Below, piece after piece: positions 11,655-23,444 of a DNA stretch of 64,000 nt (the first letter of the stretch is position 1; every line of letters starts with the position of its first letter). A program made the translations under genes and the position numbers. The notes below the pieces were generated by a model. It was given only the letters and a program-made list of their open reading frames with translations. It was not told the origin of the DNA and made no database searches. Source of the DNA: Petrosia ficiformis (lineage: Eukaryota > Porifera > Demospongiae > Haplosclerida > Petrosiidae); assembly GCA_947044365.1 (NCBI GenBank), contig OX345641.1, positions 5,178,460 to 5,242,459 on the forward strand, read 5' to 3'.

Positions 11655-14600
11655 TCCTACTGTACTCCTAATGGGTCCTAATGGACTCCTATTGGGACCT
11701 GGTGGACTACTTATGGGTCCTAGAGGACTCCTAATGGGTCCTAGTGGTTTCCTTATCGGTCCTAATGGACTCCTATTTGGTCCTAATGGACTCCTATTGG
11801 GTCCTTGTGGAGTCCTTATGGGTCCTAATGTAGTCCTTATGGGTCACGGTGGAGACCTAATGGGTCCTAGTGGAGTACTATTGGGTCATAGGGACTCCTA
11901 GGGGTTTTAGTGGACTCGTTATTGGTCATAATGGACTCAACATGGGTCTTAGTGGACTCCTAATCGGTCCTAGTAGACTCATCATTGGTCCTAGTGGACT
12001 CCTAATTTGTCCTAAGGTACTCCTTCTGGATCCTAATGGACTTCTAATTGGTCCTAGTGGACTCCTATTGGGTCCTAGTGGACTACTAATGTGTCCTATT
12101 GGATACCTAATGAGTCCTATTGGAGTCCTATTGGGTACTACTGGACTCCTATAGGGTCCTATTGGACTCTTAACGGGTCCTAGTGGACTCCTAATTGATC
12201 CTGTTGGACTAATAATAGGTTTTAGTGGACTCACTTTGTGTCCTAATGGACTCATTTGTGATCTAGAGGAAACATAAAGGGTCTTATTGGACTCCGAATA
12301 GGTCCTAATGGACTCCTAATGGGTCCTAGTGGACTCCTAATGGGCCCTAGTGGACTCCTAATGGGTCCTATTGCGCTTCTATTGGTCCTAGTGGACTCCT
12401 GTTGGGTCCTAGTGTATTCCTGTTGAGTCCTAGTGGACTCCTTATGGGTCCTAGTGGACTCCTTATGGGTCCTAGTGTACTCCTGAAGAGTCCTAACGGA
12501 CTCATATAGGGTCTTATTGGACTCCTATTGGGTACTATGGGACTCCTTATGCATCCTAGTTGACTCGTAGAGTGTCCTATTGGACTCCTATGGGTCCTAA
12601 TGGAGTCCTGTTGGGTCCTAGTGGACCACTTATGGGTATTAGTGGACTCATAAAGGGTCCTAGTGGTCTTCTAATGGGTCCTAGTAGACTGCTTTAGTGT
12701 CCAAGTGGACTCCTATTAGGTTCTAGTGGACTCCTTATGGGTCTTTTTGGACACCTAATGTATCTTAGTGGACTCCTAATGGGTGATAGTGGACTCCTAA
12801 TAGGTTCTAGTGGAGTCCTATTGGGTCCTAATGGACTCCTATTGGTCCAAGTGGACTCACATTGGGTCCTAGTGGACTACTTATGGGTCCTAGAGGAATC
12901 CTAATGGGTCCTAGTGGAGTCCTATTGGGTGCTATTTGAGTCCTATTGTGTCATAGTGGACTCCTTATGTGTTCTAATGGAGTCTTATTGGGTCATTGTG
13001 GACTTCTAATGTGTACTAGTAGACACCTTTAGGGTCCTAGTGGACTCCTAATGTGTCGTAGTAGACACCTTATTGGTCCTGGTGGACTCCTTATGGGTCA
13101 CAGTGGACACTTAATTGGTCCTAGTGGACTCCTTATTGGTCCTAGTGGACTCCTAATGGGTCCTAGTGGACAACTAATGGGTCCTACTGGACTCCAATTG
13201 GGTACTAGTGGACTCCTATAGGGTCATATTGGACTCCTACTGTGTCCTATTGGACACATTATTGGTCTTAGTGGAATAGTATTGGTACTCCTAATGTGTC
13301 ATAGTGGACTCCTTATTGGTCCTAGTGGACTCCTATTAGGTCCTATTGGACTCATATTGGGTCCTGGTGGAGTCCTAATTAGTCCTAGTGGACTCCTTAT
13401 GGGTCCTACTGGACTCATAGTGGGTGTTAGTGGACTAGTATTGTGTCCTATTGGACTCCTTATGGGTCCTAATGTACTCCTAATGGGTCCTAGTGGACAC
13501 CTATTCTGTCATAGGGGAGACTATTGGGTCCTAGAGGACCCCTTATTTCTCCTAGTGGCCTCCTAATGGGTCCTAGTGGACTCCTTATTGGTCCTAGTGG
13601 ACTCCCGTTATGTCCCAGTGGACTCCTAATGGGTCCTAGTGGATTACTAATGGGTACTAGTGGAGTCCTATTGGTCCTAGTTCTCTCTTTATTGGTCGTA
13701 ATGGACTCCTATTGTGTCCTAGTAGACTCCTTATGGGGCCCAGTCGACTCCTAATGTGTCCTAGTGGACTCCAAATTCGTCCCATTTGAATCCTATTGCT
13801 TCGAAGAGGACTTCTTATGGGTCCTAATGGAGTCTTATTGGGTCCTAGCGGATTCCTAATTGCTACTAATGGACTCCTTATGGGTCCTAGAGGACTCCTA
13901 ATGGGTCCTATTGGACTCCCACTTGGTCCTAGTGGACTCATATTGGGTCCTAGTGGACTACTAATGGGTCGTAGTGGACTCCATATTGGTCCTAATGGAC
14001 ACCTATTGGGTACTAGTGGACTCCTATTGGGTCATAGTGGACTCCTAATGGGTCCTACTGGATTCCTAATGGGTCCTATTGGACACCTTATTGGTCCTAG
14101 TGGAATCGTATTGGGTCCTAGTGGACTCCAAATGTGTCATAGTGGACTCCTTGTTGGTCCTAGTGGACTCCTATTAGGTCCTAGTGGAATCATATTGGGT
14201 CCTGGTGGACTACTAATTGGTCCTAGTGGACACATACTGGGTCTTAATCGACTCATATTGGCTTTGGTGGAGTCCTAATTAGTCCTAGTGGACCCTTTAT
14301 GGTTCCTAGTGGACTCATAGTGGGTGTTAGTGATCTAGTATTGGGTCCTAATGGACACATTATGGGTTCTAGCGGACTCCTAATTGACTCATATGGGTCC
14401 TTTTGGAGTCCAAAGTAGTGCTAGTTGACCCCTTATGGCTCCTAGTGGACTGCTATGGGGTCCTAAAGGAATCCTTATTGGTCCTTTTGCACAATATTGG
14501 GTCCTAGTGGACTGCTTTTGTGTCCTGGCGGACTCCTAATGTGTCCTAGTGGACTCCTTATTGGTTCTAGTGGACTACTTTTGGGTACTAGTGGACTCCT

Positions 14601-17600
14601 ATTGAGTCCTTTTGGACTCCTAATTGGACCTAGTGGACTCCTAATTGGTACTAGTGGACTTATACTGGGTGTTAGTCGACACCTATAGGGTCCTAATTGA
14701 CTCATTACGGGATCTAGTGGAATCATAGTGGGTCCTAGCGGACACCTAATGGCTCCTATTGGAGTCCTATTGGGTCCTAGAGGACTACTTATGGATCCTG
14801 GTGGAGTCCTATTGGGTCCTAGTGGACCCCTAATTTTTCATAATGGACTCATAATGGTATTAGTGGTCAAAAATTGGGTCCTCGTGGACACTTTATGGGT
14901 CCTAGTGCACTCCTATTGGGTACTAGTGGAATTTTTATGGGTCCTATTGGACTCCTATTTGGATCCTAGTGGACTCTTAATGGGTCCTAGAGGACTCCTT
15001 ATGGGTCCTAGTGGACTCCCATTAGGTCCCAATGGACTCCTAATGGGTCGTAGTGGACTACTAATGGGTACTATTGGAGTCCTATTGGGTCCTTGTTGAA
15101 TCCTATTGCTTCATAGTGGACTTCTTATGGGTCTTAATGGAGTCTTTTTGGGTCCTAGTGGACTCCTAATTGCTCCTAATGTACACCTTACGGATCCTAG
15201 AGGACTCCTAATGGGTCCAAGTGGACTCCCACTTGGTCCTAGAGGACTCGTAATGGGTCTTAGTCGATTCCTATTGGGTCCTAATTGACTTTTTTTGGGA
15301 TCTAGTGGAATCATAGAGGGTCCTAGCGGACTCCTAATGGCTCATATTAGAGAACATTTGGGTCCTATTGGACTACTTATGGGTGCTAGTGGAGTACTAT
15401 TGGGTTCTAGTGGACAACTTGTGGGTCCTAGTGGACTCCTATTGGGTACTTGCGCAAATTTTATGGGTCCTAGTGGACTCCTAAGGTGTCCTAGTGGACT
15501 CCTAATGGGTCCTAGAAGACAACTTATGGGTCCCGGTGTACTCCGAATGGGTCCTAGTGGACTGATAATGGGTCCTAATGTACACCTTTTGGGTCCTACT
15601 GGACTCCTAATGAGTCATAGTGGAGTACTATTGGGTCATTGTGGGCTCCTATTGGGTCCTAGTGGACTCCCTATGGGTCCTAATGTACTTATAATGGGTC
15701 CTAGTGCACTCCTAATGTGTCCTACGAGAGTACTATTGGGACCTATTGGACTCCTTTTGGGTCCTAGTTTACTTCTTATGGGTCCTAGTGGACTCCTAAT
15801 AGGTCCTAGTGGACTCCTAATCGGTCCTGGTAGAGTCCTATTGGGTCCTACAGGACTCCTTATGGGTCCTACTGACCTCCTAATGGGTCGTAGTGGACTC
15901 CTTAATGTACCTAGAGGACTCCTATTAGGTCCCAGTTGACTCATATTGCATCCTAATGGACTCCTTATGTTTCCTACTGGATTAATTATTGGTCCTAGTG
16001 GACTCCTATTTGTTCCTACTGGACTCCTATTCGGTCCGAGTGCACTCCTATTGGGGCCAGTGGACTTCTAATGGGTCCTAATGGAGTCCTATTGCATCCT
16101 AGTTCACTACTAATGGTAGCTAGTGGACTCCTAATGGGTCCTAGTAGACTCCTAATCAGTCCTATTGGACTCCTATTGGGTCCTAGTGGACTGATATTGG
16201 GTCTTAGTCGACTCCTACTGTGTCCAAATTTACTCCTTTTGGGATCAAGTGGAATCATAATGGGTCCTAATGGACTCCTTACTGGTACTCGTGGACACCC
16301 ATGAGGTTGCAGTGGACTCATATTGGGTCCTAATGGACTCCTTATGAGTCCTAGTGGACTCCTAATGGGTCCTAGTGGAATCCCATTAGGTTGTAGTGGA
16401 CTCATATTGGGTCCTATTGGACACCTTATTGGTCCTAGTGGACTCCTATTGGGGCCTAGTGGACTTCTAATGGGTCCTAATGGAGTCCTTTTGGGTCCTA
16501 GTTCACACCTTATGAGTCCTAGTGGACTCATAGAGGGTCCTAGTGGACTTGTAATGGGTCCTATTGGAGTCCTATTGGGTCCTAGTTCACTCCTTACGGA
16601 TTGTAGTGGACACCTAGTGGGTCCTAGTGGACTCCAAATAGGTCCTAGAGGACACCTAATGCGTCCTAATGGACGCCTAAAGGGTCACTGTGGCTTCCGT
16701 TTTGGTCCTGGTGGAATCCTATTGGTTCCTAGTGGACTCCTAATGTGTCCTATTGGACTCTTTATTGGTCCTAGTGGACTCCTATTAGGTTCTAGTGGAC
16801 TCATATTGGGTTCTAGTGGAGTCCTCTTGGGTCCTAATGGACTCGAAGTGGAATCATTTTGGTTCCTATTGGACTCCTATTTGGTCCTAATGCATTCCTT
16901 TTGGGATCTAGTGGAATCATAACGGGTCCTATTGGACTCCTAATGGGTCTCCTATTGGTTCCTAATGAACTCGTTATGGGTCCTAGTGGAGTCCTTTTGG
17001 GTCCTAGTTGACGCCTAATTGTCCTAGTGGACATATAACGTGTCTTACTGGACTACTATAAGGTCCTGGTGGACTCCCTACGGGTCCTAGCGGACTGCAA
17101 AAGGGACCTATTGGACATCTAATTGGTCCTGATGGAGTCCCATTGCGTCCTAGTTCACTACTTATGGGTGCTAGTGGACTCCTAATGGGTCCTAGTGGAC
17201 TCCTAATGGGTTCTAGTGGACTCCTAATCGGTCCTAGTGGAATCCTATTGGGTCCTAGGGGAAACCTTGTGGGTCCTACTGGACTCCTATTGGGTCCTAG
17301 TGGACTGATATTGGGTCTCAGTCGACTCCTACTTGGTCCACATTTACTCCTTTTGGGATCAAGAGGAATCATAAGGGGTCTTAGCGGACTCCTAATGGGT
17401 CCTAGACGACTCCTAATGGGTACTAGTGGACTAATTATTGGTCCTAGTGGACTCCTTATTGGTCCATATTATGTCCTAGTAGACACCTATTGGCTGTTAA
17501 TGGACTCTTTATGGGTCCTAATGTATACCTAATGGGTCCTAGTGGAGTACAATTGTGTCCTAGAGGACTCCTAATGTGTCCTAGTGGAGTAATATTGGGT

Positions 17601-20224
17601 CCCAGTGGACTCCTAATGGGTCATAGTGGAGTCGTATTGGGTCCCAGTGGACTCCTAATGTGTCATAGTGGAGTCGTGTTGGGTCCTAGTGGACTCCTAA
17701 TGTGTCCTATGGACTCCTTGCTGGTACTCGTGGACTCCCATGAGGTTGTAGTGGACTCATATTGGGTCCTAATGGACTCCTTATGGGTCCTAGTGGACTC
17801 CTAATGGGTCCTAGTGGAATCCCATTAGGTTGTATTGGACTCATATTGGGTCCTAATGGAAAACTTATTGGTCCTAGTGCACTCCTATTGGTTCCTAGTG
17901 GACTCCTATTCGATCGTAATTGGGATCTAGTGGAATCATAATGGGTCCTAGTGGACTCCTTATGGGTACTAGTGGAGTCCTTTTGAGTACTAGAGCACGC
18001 CTAATTTGTAATGGTGGACACATAATGGGTCTTATTGGACTCCTATGGGGTCCCAGTGGACACCTTAAGGGTTCTAGTGAACTACTAATGGGTCCTAGTG
18101 GACTACTAATGGGTCCAATTGGAGACCTATTGGGTCCTAGTTCATCCCTTATGGCTCCCATTGGAATCCTAATGGGTCCTAGTGGACACCTACTGGGTAC
18201 TAGTGGACACCTTATTGGTCCTTGTGGAATTCCATTGGGTCCTACTGGACTCCTAATGTGTCCTAGTGGACTCCTTAATGGTCCTAGTGGACTCCTTATG
18301 GGTCATAGTGGACTACTATCGGATCCTATTGGACTCCTAAAGTGTCCTTTTGGAGTACTACGGGTCCTAGTGGACACCTATTGGGTCCTAGTGGACTCCT
18401 AATGGGTTCTTGGGGACACCTTATTGATCCTAAAGTATTCCTAATGGGTCCGAGTCGACTCCTAATGGGTCCTAGTGGAGTAATTTTGGGTACTACTGGA
18501 CTCCTATTGGGTCCTAGAGGACTCGTAAGTGGACTCCTTATATGTCCTAGTGGACAACTATTGGGTCCTATTGGACTCCTATTGAGTACTAGTGGACATC
18601 TTATTGGTCCTTGTGGAATTCTTTTGGGTCCTACTGGACTCCTAATTTGTCCTAGTGGACTCCTTAATGGTCCTAGTGGACTCCTTATAGGTCCTAGCGG
18701 AATCCTATTGGGTCCAAATGGACTCCTATTTGGTCCTGGTGGCCTCCTTATGGGTCATAGAGGACTGCTAATGCGTTCCTTATTGGTCTGAATAGAATCA
18801 TTATGGGTCCTTGAGGACACCTAATTGGTCCTAATGGACTCAAGATGGATCCTAGTGGACTTCTAATAGGTCCTAGTGGACTAATTATTGGTCCTAGAGG
18901 ACTCCTATTTTGTCCTAGTGGCATCCTTCTGGGTCCTAATGGAGTCCTAATGGGTCTTAATCGACTCCTTATGCGTTCTAGTAATCCTAATGAGTCATAG
19001 TGGAGTCCTAGTGCGTCCTATGTGACTCCTAATGGGTCCTAATAGAGTCCTATTGGTTCCTATTGGACTCTTCATGGGTGCTAGAGGACATATTATTGGT
19101 CCTACTGGACTCCTAATGGGTCCTAGTGGACTCCTTATTTGTCCTGATGGAATACTATGGAGTCCTAGTGGACTCCTAATGGGTCCTAGTGGAGTACGAT
19201 TGGGTCCCATTGGACTCCTATTGGGTCCTAGTGGACTCCATTTTGGTCCTAGTGGACTCCTATTGAGTCCAATTGGACTCCTAATGGGTCCTAATGGACT
19301 CCTATTTGGTCCTAGTGGACTCCTTAGGGGTCCTAGAGGAATCCTAATGGGTCCTAGTGGACTCCTTATTGGTCCCAATGGACACATTATGGGTCTTTGA
19401 GGAGTCCTATTGGGTCCCGTTGGACTCCTAATAGGTCCTAATGGACACCTAATGGGTCCTAATGCACCTCTAATGCGTCCTAGTGTACTCCTTATGGGTC
19501 CTAGTGTACTCCTAATGGTTTCTAGTGGACACTTATTGGGTACTAGAGTGCTCCTGAAGGGTCTTGGTGGACGCCTAAAGGGACCTAGTGGACTCGTTAT
19601 AGGTCCTAGTGGAATCCTAATGGCTCCTATTGGACGCCTTATTGGTCGTATTGGACTCCTATTGGGTCCCATTGGAGTCCTAATGGGACCTGATGGACTC
19701 CTATTGCATCCTTGTGGACTCCTTATGGGTCCTAATGTATTCCTAATGGGTCCTAGTGGAGTACTATTGGGTCCTAGTGGACTCCTATGGGTCCTAGTGG
19801 ACTCCTTATTGGTCATAATGGACTCAAGATGCATCCTGTTGGACACCTAATTGTTCCTAGTGGACTCATATTCGGTCCTAGTGGACACCTATTGGGTCCT
19901 AGTGGACTCCTATTGGGTCCTAATGGAGTCCTTCTGGGTCTTATAGTACTCCTAATGTGGACTCCTGTTCGGTACTAATGGACTAATTCTGGGATATAGT
20001 GGAATCATGAGTCCTGGTGGACTCATAATGCGTACTGGTGGACTCCTAACGCGTCCTAGTGGAGTCCTATTTGGGTCCTAATGGACTCCTATTGGGTCCT
20101 AGTGGACTGCTTTGGGTCCTAATGTATTCCTAATGGCTCCTAGTGGAGTCCTAATGGGTCCTAATGGAGACCTATTGGTTCCTATTGGACACTTCATGGG
20201 TCCTAGAGGACTCATTATGGGTGC

Positions 20225-20228
20225 TAGT
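20225..20228. other. Left target-site duplication TAGT
   Basis: TAGT immediately precedes the left terminal inverted repeat, and TAGT immediately follows the right one at 26,130-26,133. Removing the element and one TAGT rebuilds an in-register satellite unit (GGGTGC-TAGT-GGACTCC), so this is a genuine 4-bp duplication of target DNA rather than a chance match. Confidence 0.85.
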
Positions 20229-20266
20229 GTGTGCCGTGCCAGTTAGTGATCGTGCTGGTTAGTGGA
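20229..20266 (+). repeat. Left terminal inverted repeat (38 bp)
   Basis: Starts GTGTGCCGTGCCAGTTAGTG and contains two related sub-motifs, CCAGTTAGTG and CTGGTTAGTG. It is identical, as reverse complement, to 26,092-26,129. The match ends after the A that follows GGTTAGTGG. Confidence 0.95.
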
Positions 20267-21313
20267 GGGCGTATGCTAAAAAAACGTTGTGCCCCTGCCC
20301 ACAATAATTATTAGTCTATTATTAAATACCCATGCTGTAAAATGGCGACTTCCCGCGAAGATAGTACTGTGGTGACGAACTCTTGTAAGTTGTAACAGAA
20401 AAAGATATTGAGGTATGATCTTTTCTATCCTATCCCCTACCTGATATAGTAAAAACCTGAGTTGGCTACATGAATATGAACTCTTCTGTTATATTGTACC
20501 AGGTCTATATATATTATATAATATAGGATAACAATAAACATTATTTTGCCACTACAATCTTCACACTATCCAAAAGAATTATGAAATAAATGCATTATGA
20601 ATTATGAAGTAAACTTAAATATCTTTGAAACCAATTGGAGATAGGGAATGTTCAAGATAACACTGCAGTGATTGAACTGTTGAAATTGAAAAGGTTTCTT
20701 GAAGTATTTTTATCATTGCCTATAGTAAAAATATCAGGAGTGATAACAATAGCATATAATATGAAAATTACATAATACCTCTGGCCATAAAATCGATTTG
20801 ACTAGCACTTTTGGAGGAATGTGTTTGTGTTTGTGTTTTGTTGATGTAGCCAACATCTCCAAGTAATAGAATACTTCATTCACCTATATACATGGTGTGT
20901 GAAAAGCTGAGTTACCACTACTGGATGAGACAATGGCCATGTTATTGCTGGCAGTGTATCATTATCACGAACTCTCTTTGTCCGAAGAACCTCAAAGAAA
21001 ACACTTCTTTGAGGTGATGCAGCAATTTTCTGTAGTTCAATCTTTAAAATGTTCAGAATTATAATTATTATAATTCTAACTGCAATGATTGTTGTACCTC
21101 ATTCTTTTTTAAAATATTAATCATCTTAACTCTCACAATGTGTCCATCCCTAATATGTTTTAGTTTCATAAATAAAAGTTACTTATAATAATTATGTATT
21201 TACATTCACCTTTCTGGTGGTCTACTTTGGAGTACACTGGATTTGGCAAATGATCTCACATGATCTTTTGCAGTACTGAAAAACAATACTTCCGATGATT
21301 CTTCTGGGGTGTT
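20267..21313. other. Left subterminal region of the transposon, AT-rich, no identified gene
   Basis: AT-rich DNA without recognised domains apart from the small minus-strand open frame listed separately. A plus-strand ATG at 20,342 (ATGGCGACTTCCCGCGAAG) opens 14 codons followed by a donor-like GTAAGT near 20,385, which could be a first exon of an opposing gene. I could not find a following exon, so it is not called. TATATA-rich sequence lies at 20,505-20,525. Confidence 0.5.
20880..21045 (-). CDS. Possible exon, unknown protein (transposon-internal)
   Basis: An open minus-strand frame of about 54 codons ends in TGA at 20,880-20,882. It reads as a mixed, protein-like sequence, with a basic stretch (Leu-Arg-Thr-Lys-Arg-Val-Arg) followed by a Pro/Val-rich part. 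The upstream side is AT-rich, and an AAAG just before 21,045 could be a splice acceptor. It lies downstream of the stop codon of the Ulp1-like gene on the same strand, so it is either a separate gene's last exon, an alternative 3' exon, or chance. I do not recognise the family. Confidence 0.3.
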
Positions 21314-23347
21314 TTATTCAGTCATATCTGGCATCAGTATTGGAATATCATCTATGTTGGATTCTGTTGGACATGATGGATTGATATCAGCATTACTGAC
21401 GTTTAATAATTTTCCATGTTCACCTTTACCAGCACTTGTGAACTCTGTGATAGTATCAGGGCTGGTACAGCTGTCATCTATGTTAAAGCATGTTTACATA
21501 TCACAACAGGTATAAGGGTACAGCTCTCACCATCATCATATTCTATAGTCGATCCTTTTCTTTCTTCCCAATGCAAAAACTTAAATGATGGCATATATAA
21601 TTATAATCAACAGTATACAATTCATACACTCACTTACATCAACATCAGCTTTAGTGCATTCGACAGAAAGTGAGGTCCAATTATTAATTGATGGAGTATC
21701 AACATAAATTGATGTGAAGCTGTTATAGTGTATTTATTATGGAATGTTGCCACACATACAAGTTATAGATTTCACCTTGACATTATTTCCCTTGTCAGCC
21801 ACTTCCTAAGATTAGCCAATTCTGACTGAATATGTTATAAATGTAAAATAGGCAATTTCACAGCAAGGAAAATGCCTCAGGGACCCACCAGAGCGCATGG
21901 GCGGGGTCAAAAAATCTTAGTTTGTTCTTTTTTTTTTGGAATTAGTTTTAAGTATATGTATATATTTTAATATTAGCGGATTCACCTCAAATTGTAAGCC
22001 TTTGTAATCATCACAGCTGCATACTGAAATTTTAATAATAATAAATGATTATACTAAACAAATTTCCAAAATATCAATTATACCTTGCACACAAAGACCC
22101 CACAATCATTTCCATTTGTTTGGTGTGATTTTTCCTGAATTAACAGGTAACTATTTACAATTAATGTACCATTATCTTTTCAATGGACCATTTATGAATA
22201 TCTCTCTTCTTTCCATTTCTCCAATACACTTTCTCAAGAAGTTTGCTAAATTATTAGAGTATAGAGAAGAATTATCTACAAATTATTCATAGGATTTCAA
22301 TTGCAATATTTATTTAGTACGAGAGAATCAAGTACCTGATAGGATAAATCATTGACTTCAAGTTAAATTTGATTGGTACATTTAAAGGATCATATATAGT
22401 ACCATATAATTCTTTTACACAAATCTATTTCCTATAATAACAAATATTAGCATTATAAATTATTAATATATACTATATAAAGCTCAATGCATACCACAAG
22501 TATCCAATGTTTTGCAGTATTAATAGGAATCAGCAGTCTTCTTAATTGACTAAGCTCCTCCTAGATGTAAAACATTTGTGGTGTAATATTTATATATACT
22601 CAAGTCACATTTTAAACAGAATTACATCATTATGACTTGCAGTTATCTCCCAAGATGTATTACCTCCACTGGACTGAAGAAGTGATGGATAAAAGAATGA
22701 TATCAAACGTAATGTTTTACTTCTTCCAGACTGATCATATTTGACAAAAAAAAGAAGATAATATATAACTTAGAGCTTTAAGTGTAACTCACAAGTACTG
22801 AGTGACTTTGCTCTACATTTAACAACTTCATCATATAATTGATAATCTGTGCATGGTAGTATAACAGACTATAATTATAATTATTATAGAAGCACTGAAA
22901 ATAATGAAACATCATTCTGTGGTAAGAGATTCAAGCAATGTAAGCATGGATGCACAATTGCACATGTAATGCACCTATATATTACCTTGTCATTCAACCA
23001 TTCTTCACACGAAAAAACAAGTCTTAGATCATAGGCAGTAAGTTTCACCTCTATATTTCTTTCAGTCTTTAGTACCAATATAATTTCATCATCGTGGACT
23101 CCTAAATTCAATTAAACTTTCATGAATCTGCACCCAATGAATTATTTACTGCTTACTAGGTGAAGATAAAGATTTTGACTCTTGCACTTTCCTTTCTGTG
23201 GAAACTTCTGCTGCACATGTTAACTGTTTAGCTTTAAAAATCATAAAGTGAATAAGTAATAATACTAGTCTATTATATACCTGATGATCCTTCACTTGTT
23301 TTAGTACTGTTTATGTCTGGTGGTACCACAGAAGATTCAGCGGCTGG
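21314..23347 (-). CDS. Ulp1/SENP-like cysteine protease (peptidase C48), multi-exon, damaged copy
   Basis: The C48 fold of SUMO proteases is recognisable only after splicing. Exons read on the minus strand are 23,281-23,347; 22,986-23,101 (ending WLNDK); 22,793-22,846 (IINYMMKLL); 22,626-22,730 (FFYPSLL); 22,495-22,560 (LLIPIN..KHW); 22,336-22,431 (YDPL); about 22,170-22,275; 22,084-22,134 (HQTNGNDCGVFVCK); 21,986-22,023 (YAAVMITKAYNL); 21,776-21,825 (LANLRKWLTREIM); 21,638-21,719; 21,531-21,579; and 21,314-21,477 with a TAA stop. Proposed catalytic residues are His at 22,507-22,509, Asp at 22,389-22,391 and Cys at 22,102-22,104, with Gln six residues before the Cys. Most junctions are GT..AG and phase-compatible. 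A TA-run near 22,395 shifts frame before YDPL, and junctions 5/6, 6/7 and 8/9 do not resolve in phase, so the copy is probably inactive. The last three exons are acidic and of unknown function. Confidence 0.82.
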
Positions 23348-23444
23348 CTATGTGATTACTGTTATGTTGCTGTAGATCTGAAAATTCACTGGAATCGCCA
23401 AATTGTCATTTGAGATATTGGGATAACTGATGTACAGATATCAC

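Larger units (their letters stand above)
1..20228 (+). repeat. 21-bp minisatellite array, forward polarity, block A
   Basis: Continuous degenerate tandem array. The consensus unit is GGGTCCTAGT followed by GGACTCCTAAT. The two halves are themselves related (each has TCCTA followed by an A/G-T pair and then GG), so the 21-mer looks like a fixed 10+11 dimer. GTCC-TAGT-GGAC is a small hairpin within each unit. Common variants are TAGT to TAAT or TATT, GGACTCC to GGAGTCC or GGACACC, and TAAT to TATT or TTAT. Unit GC is about 52%, above the AT-rich flanks. Only one frame per strand of the consensus lacks a stop (GPSGLLM on plus, IRSPLGP on minus), which explains the many heptapeptide open frames. 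It ends exactly at the transposon's left target duplication. Confidence 0.97.

Noticed and set aside
1..20228. CRISPR array
   Set aside because: There are no conserved repeats separated by unique spacers of fixed length; all sequence is variant copies of one contiguous unit.
20342..20384. First exon of a plus-strand gene (ATGGCGACTTCCCGCGAAG...GTAAGT)
   Set aside because: Start and donor look reasonable, but no in-phase downstream plus-strand exon could be found.
21309..21515. Plus-strand 68-codon frame in the transposon
   Set aside because: It is the antisense shadow of the minus-strand terminal exon of the Ulp1-like gene, which joins in phase to upstream exons.
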